DNA of 64,000 nucleotides from Thiosymbion sp942492625. GTDB lineage: Bacteria; Pseudomonadota; Gammaproteobacteria; Chromatiales; Chromatiaceae. The stretch is taken from the NCBI GenBank assembly GCA_942492625.1, contig CALOFM010000039.1, forward strand, positions 81,480-145,479, read 5' to 3'. The notes below the pieces were generated by a model, which worked only from the letters and a program-made list of their open reading frames with translations, did not search any database and was not told where the DNA came from. Made by a program: the position numbers and the translations under genes. Of the stretch, positions 62,670 through 64,000 are shown piece after piece (the first letter of the stretch is position 1; the number at the start of each line of letters is the position of its first letter).

Positions 62670-63066
62670 TTACCGTTTCGAAAACTGGAAACGGGCACGG
62701 GCACCTTTTTGTCCGTATTTTTTACGTTCTTTGACCCGGGGATCCCGTTTGATAAACCCGGCTTTTTTCAGTGTCAGTCGAAAGTCGGGATTAACGCTTA
62801 CCAACGCCCGCGTAATTCCATGTCGCACGGCGCCGGCCTGGCCGGCAATGCCGCCGCCGACAACCGTCGCTTTTACATCGTAGGTGCCAAGGGTGTTGGT
62901 AATTTTAAACGGCTGAACCACTTCTTCACGGGTGGCCTCAATCGGAAAGTATTCCTCCACGGGACGATTATTGATAATGATTTCTCCGCTGCCCGGCGTT
63001 ATCCATGTTCTGGAAATGGCAGCTCGGTGTCTGCCGGTGGCATAATAATTGATTTTCCTGGTTCAT
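62670..63066 (-). CDS. rpsI: 30S ribosomal protein S9, frameshifted near the start
   Basis: The long frame encodes most of S9: RTWITPGSGEIIINNRPVEEYFP, VVGGGIAGQAGAVRHGITRALV and the C-terminal RDPRVKERKKYGQKGARARFQFSKR, whose tail reaches the decoding site. The likely ATG (63066, MNQENQ) is in another frame; one extra base at about 63048 would explain the break. Loss of S9 is not tolerated by bacteria, so a consensus error is likely. It follows rplM, the universal order. Confidence 0.9.
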
Positions 63067-63098
63067 CTTTGAATTCCTCAAAATTCTATATTGGGTTT

Positions 63099-63532
63099 TT
63101 AAAGTAATAACCTCGGGATTCTGGGCTTCATGGGGATGCTGATCACCGGCATAAACCTTTAATTTCTTGAGCTGCTTTTTGCCCAGCCTATTTTTGGGCA
63201 GCATGCCCCTGACTGCAAACCGAATAAGATCTTCAGGCCTTTTTTCTTTAAGGTCCCCGGCGGAAATCGATTTTAAACCGCCAATATATCCGCTGTGGCG
63301 GTGGTATTGATTTTGGTCTAACTTCCCGCCGGTAAGCACTATCTTCTTCAGCATTAATCACGATGATCCAATCACCGGTATCGACATGGGGGGTATAAAT
63401 AGGATAGTGTTTGCCCTGAAGACGGGAAGCAACGGTTGTGGCCAGGCGACCTAAAACGGCTCCGCTGGCATCAACCAGTCCCCAGTTGCCCTCGTTATCC
63501 GATTTTTTAGCACTGGATGTATATTTTTTCAC
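63099..63532 (-). CDS. rplM: 50S ribosomal protein L13, frameshifted
   Basis: L13 is read in two frames. The first, from a GTG after AGGAG, gives KKYTSSAKKSDNEGNWGLVDASGAVLGRLAT and YPIYTPHVDTGDWIIVINAE. The second gives KIVLTGGKLDQ, HSGYIGGLKSISAGDL, EDLIRFAVRGMLPKNRLGKKQLKKLKVYAGDQHPHEAQNPEV. The join is at about 63345, where GAAGAAG may stand for GAAAAG. The exact stop is unclear because the second frame runs on to the rpsI start, so a further small error is likely there. Confidence 0.88.
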
Positions 63533-63640
63533 TTTTTCCACACTCCTAAGTTTAATGAATCCGGCATGTTTAAACAATTCTATGACATGTGTCAAGGAAA
63601 AAGTGGATACTATCACATCTCATTTAAAAAAGCCACCGAT

Positions 63641-63888
63641 TTATTGCGACGATTCCTTCAGACAGAGTACGGTGATCTGCGGTGCGGGAAGTGCCTCCAA
63701 GGGCGGCGGGGCGGTTTCCGTTGGAATGGCATGCAAGCCGGGCAGTGGTTTGGCGTCTTGCGCTTTGTTTGGTGGCAGATTGACCGGATACCTCTGTTCC
63801 TGCAGTAATTCCCTTCGTGCGTAAACACATAAACGGATGCGGTTTCAAATTTTTCCGGAAATTGGGGGGATTGAGTCGAAAGTCTCAT
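63641..63888 (-). CDS. Possible small protein upstream of rplM, probably frameshifted
   Basis: An ATG at 63888 opens MRLSTQSPQFPEKFETASVYVFTHEG; near 63802 a one-base shift leads into a Pro-rich frame (LQEQRYPVNLPPNKAQDAKPLP...) that ends at TAA (63641-63643). Neither part is recognised. Reading it as one gene is inference. The remainder of 63533-64000 holds no other supported gene. Confidence 0.25.
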
Positions 63889-64000
63889 GGTTTTAAAATA
63901 CTTTATGCCAAAAAGAATGGCCCCTTTGTTTGCCTGTGGGACGTCCGTCCACCAGGGGCACCAGGGGATGGGCAGCCAGCTGGTCTGATCCCCTTTTAAG

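Overview
The window reads as a contig from an uncultured bacterium, joined near position 58,030 to DNA of a different origin. Positions 1 to about 58,030 are GC-rich and carry gammaproteobacterial gene sets: ftsH-folP-glmM, ratA-rnfH opposite bamE-fur, recN-nadK, hrcA-grpE-dnaK-dnaJ. The physiology suggested is that of a sulfur-oxidising, nitrate-responsive, possibly hydrogen-using gammaproteobacterium (Chromatiales-like). It rests on SoxB, a high-potential iron-sulfur protein, a di-haem cytochrome c, NnrS, a NarX/NarL pair, HypF and a hydrogenase maturation protease. This assignment is inferred from gene content, without any phylogeny.

Layout: 1-8.8 kb holds the 3' end of rarA, a YkuD transpeptidase, a GNAT enzyme with a small partner, srkA, a membrane GDPD, an odd membrane protein with a degenerate Mrr-like nuclease domain and a Trp/Gln-rich tail, an NlpC/P60 lipoprotein and HiPIP. 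9-20 kb is housekeeping (rlmE, ftsH, folP, glmM, an NSS transporter, ratA, rnfH, bamE, fur, recN, nadK). 20-26 kb is the heat-shock cluster, with a perfect CIRCE operator before hrcA and a one-base frameshift in dnaK. 26-33 kb holds an aldolase-family enzyme and a nitrate/NO-response cluster: damaged narX-narL, a CRP/FNR regulator, a cytochrome c behind two FNR/DNR-type boxes, and nnrS behind another.

33.2-45 kb is an accessory island. It starts in a remnant of an Lrp/AsnC gene. It holds a helicase / small protein / ATPase / methylase cluster that resembles an Hma-type defence system, in which the ATPase and methylase are interrupted only by TAG stops plus one frameshift. It then has a GxxExxY gene framed by short repeats, an MNT-HEPN toxin-antitoxin pair, a second nucleotidyltransferase, a REP-associated (HUH) transposase with a partial second copy, a decayed AT-rich stretch with an HNH remnant and an AT-rich palindrome array, and finally a parA-like gene.

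45.8-58 kb returns to core-like DNA: hypF, rlpA, a divergent five-gene cluster of unknown function (SbcC-like ATPase with two membrane segments, a 72-residue protein, a TelA-like coiled-coil protein, a DUF6384-like membrane protein and a coiled-coil protein with a Gly-rich tail), a hydrogenase maturation protease and soxB. I regard the five-gene cluster as the best candidate for an undescribed system.

From about 58.03 kb to the end the DNA is clearly less GC-rich and carries REP-like hairpins, an RND-pump fragment, an OmpA lipoprotein, a cold-shock protein, 5-oxoprolinase genes (pxpABC) and frameshifted rpsI-rplM. It resembles Desulfobacterota DNA. A chimeric assembly is the simplest explanation. 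Several single-base frameshifts (dnaK, cytochrome c, rplM, rpsI) suggest residual consensus errors. No tRNA, rRNA or CRISPR array was recognised.
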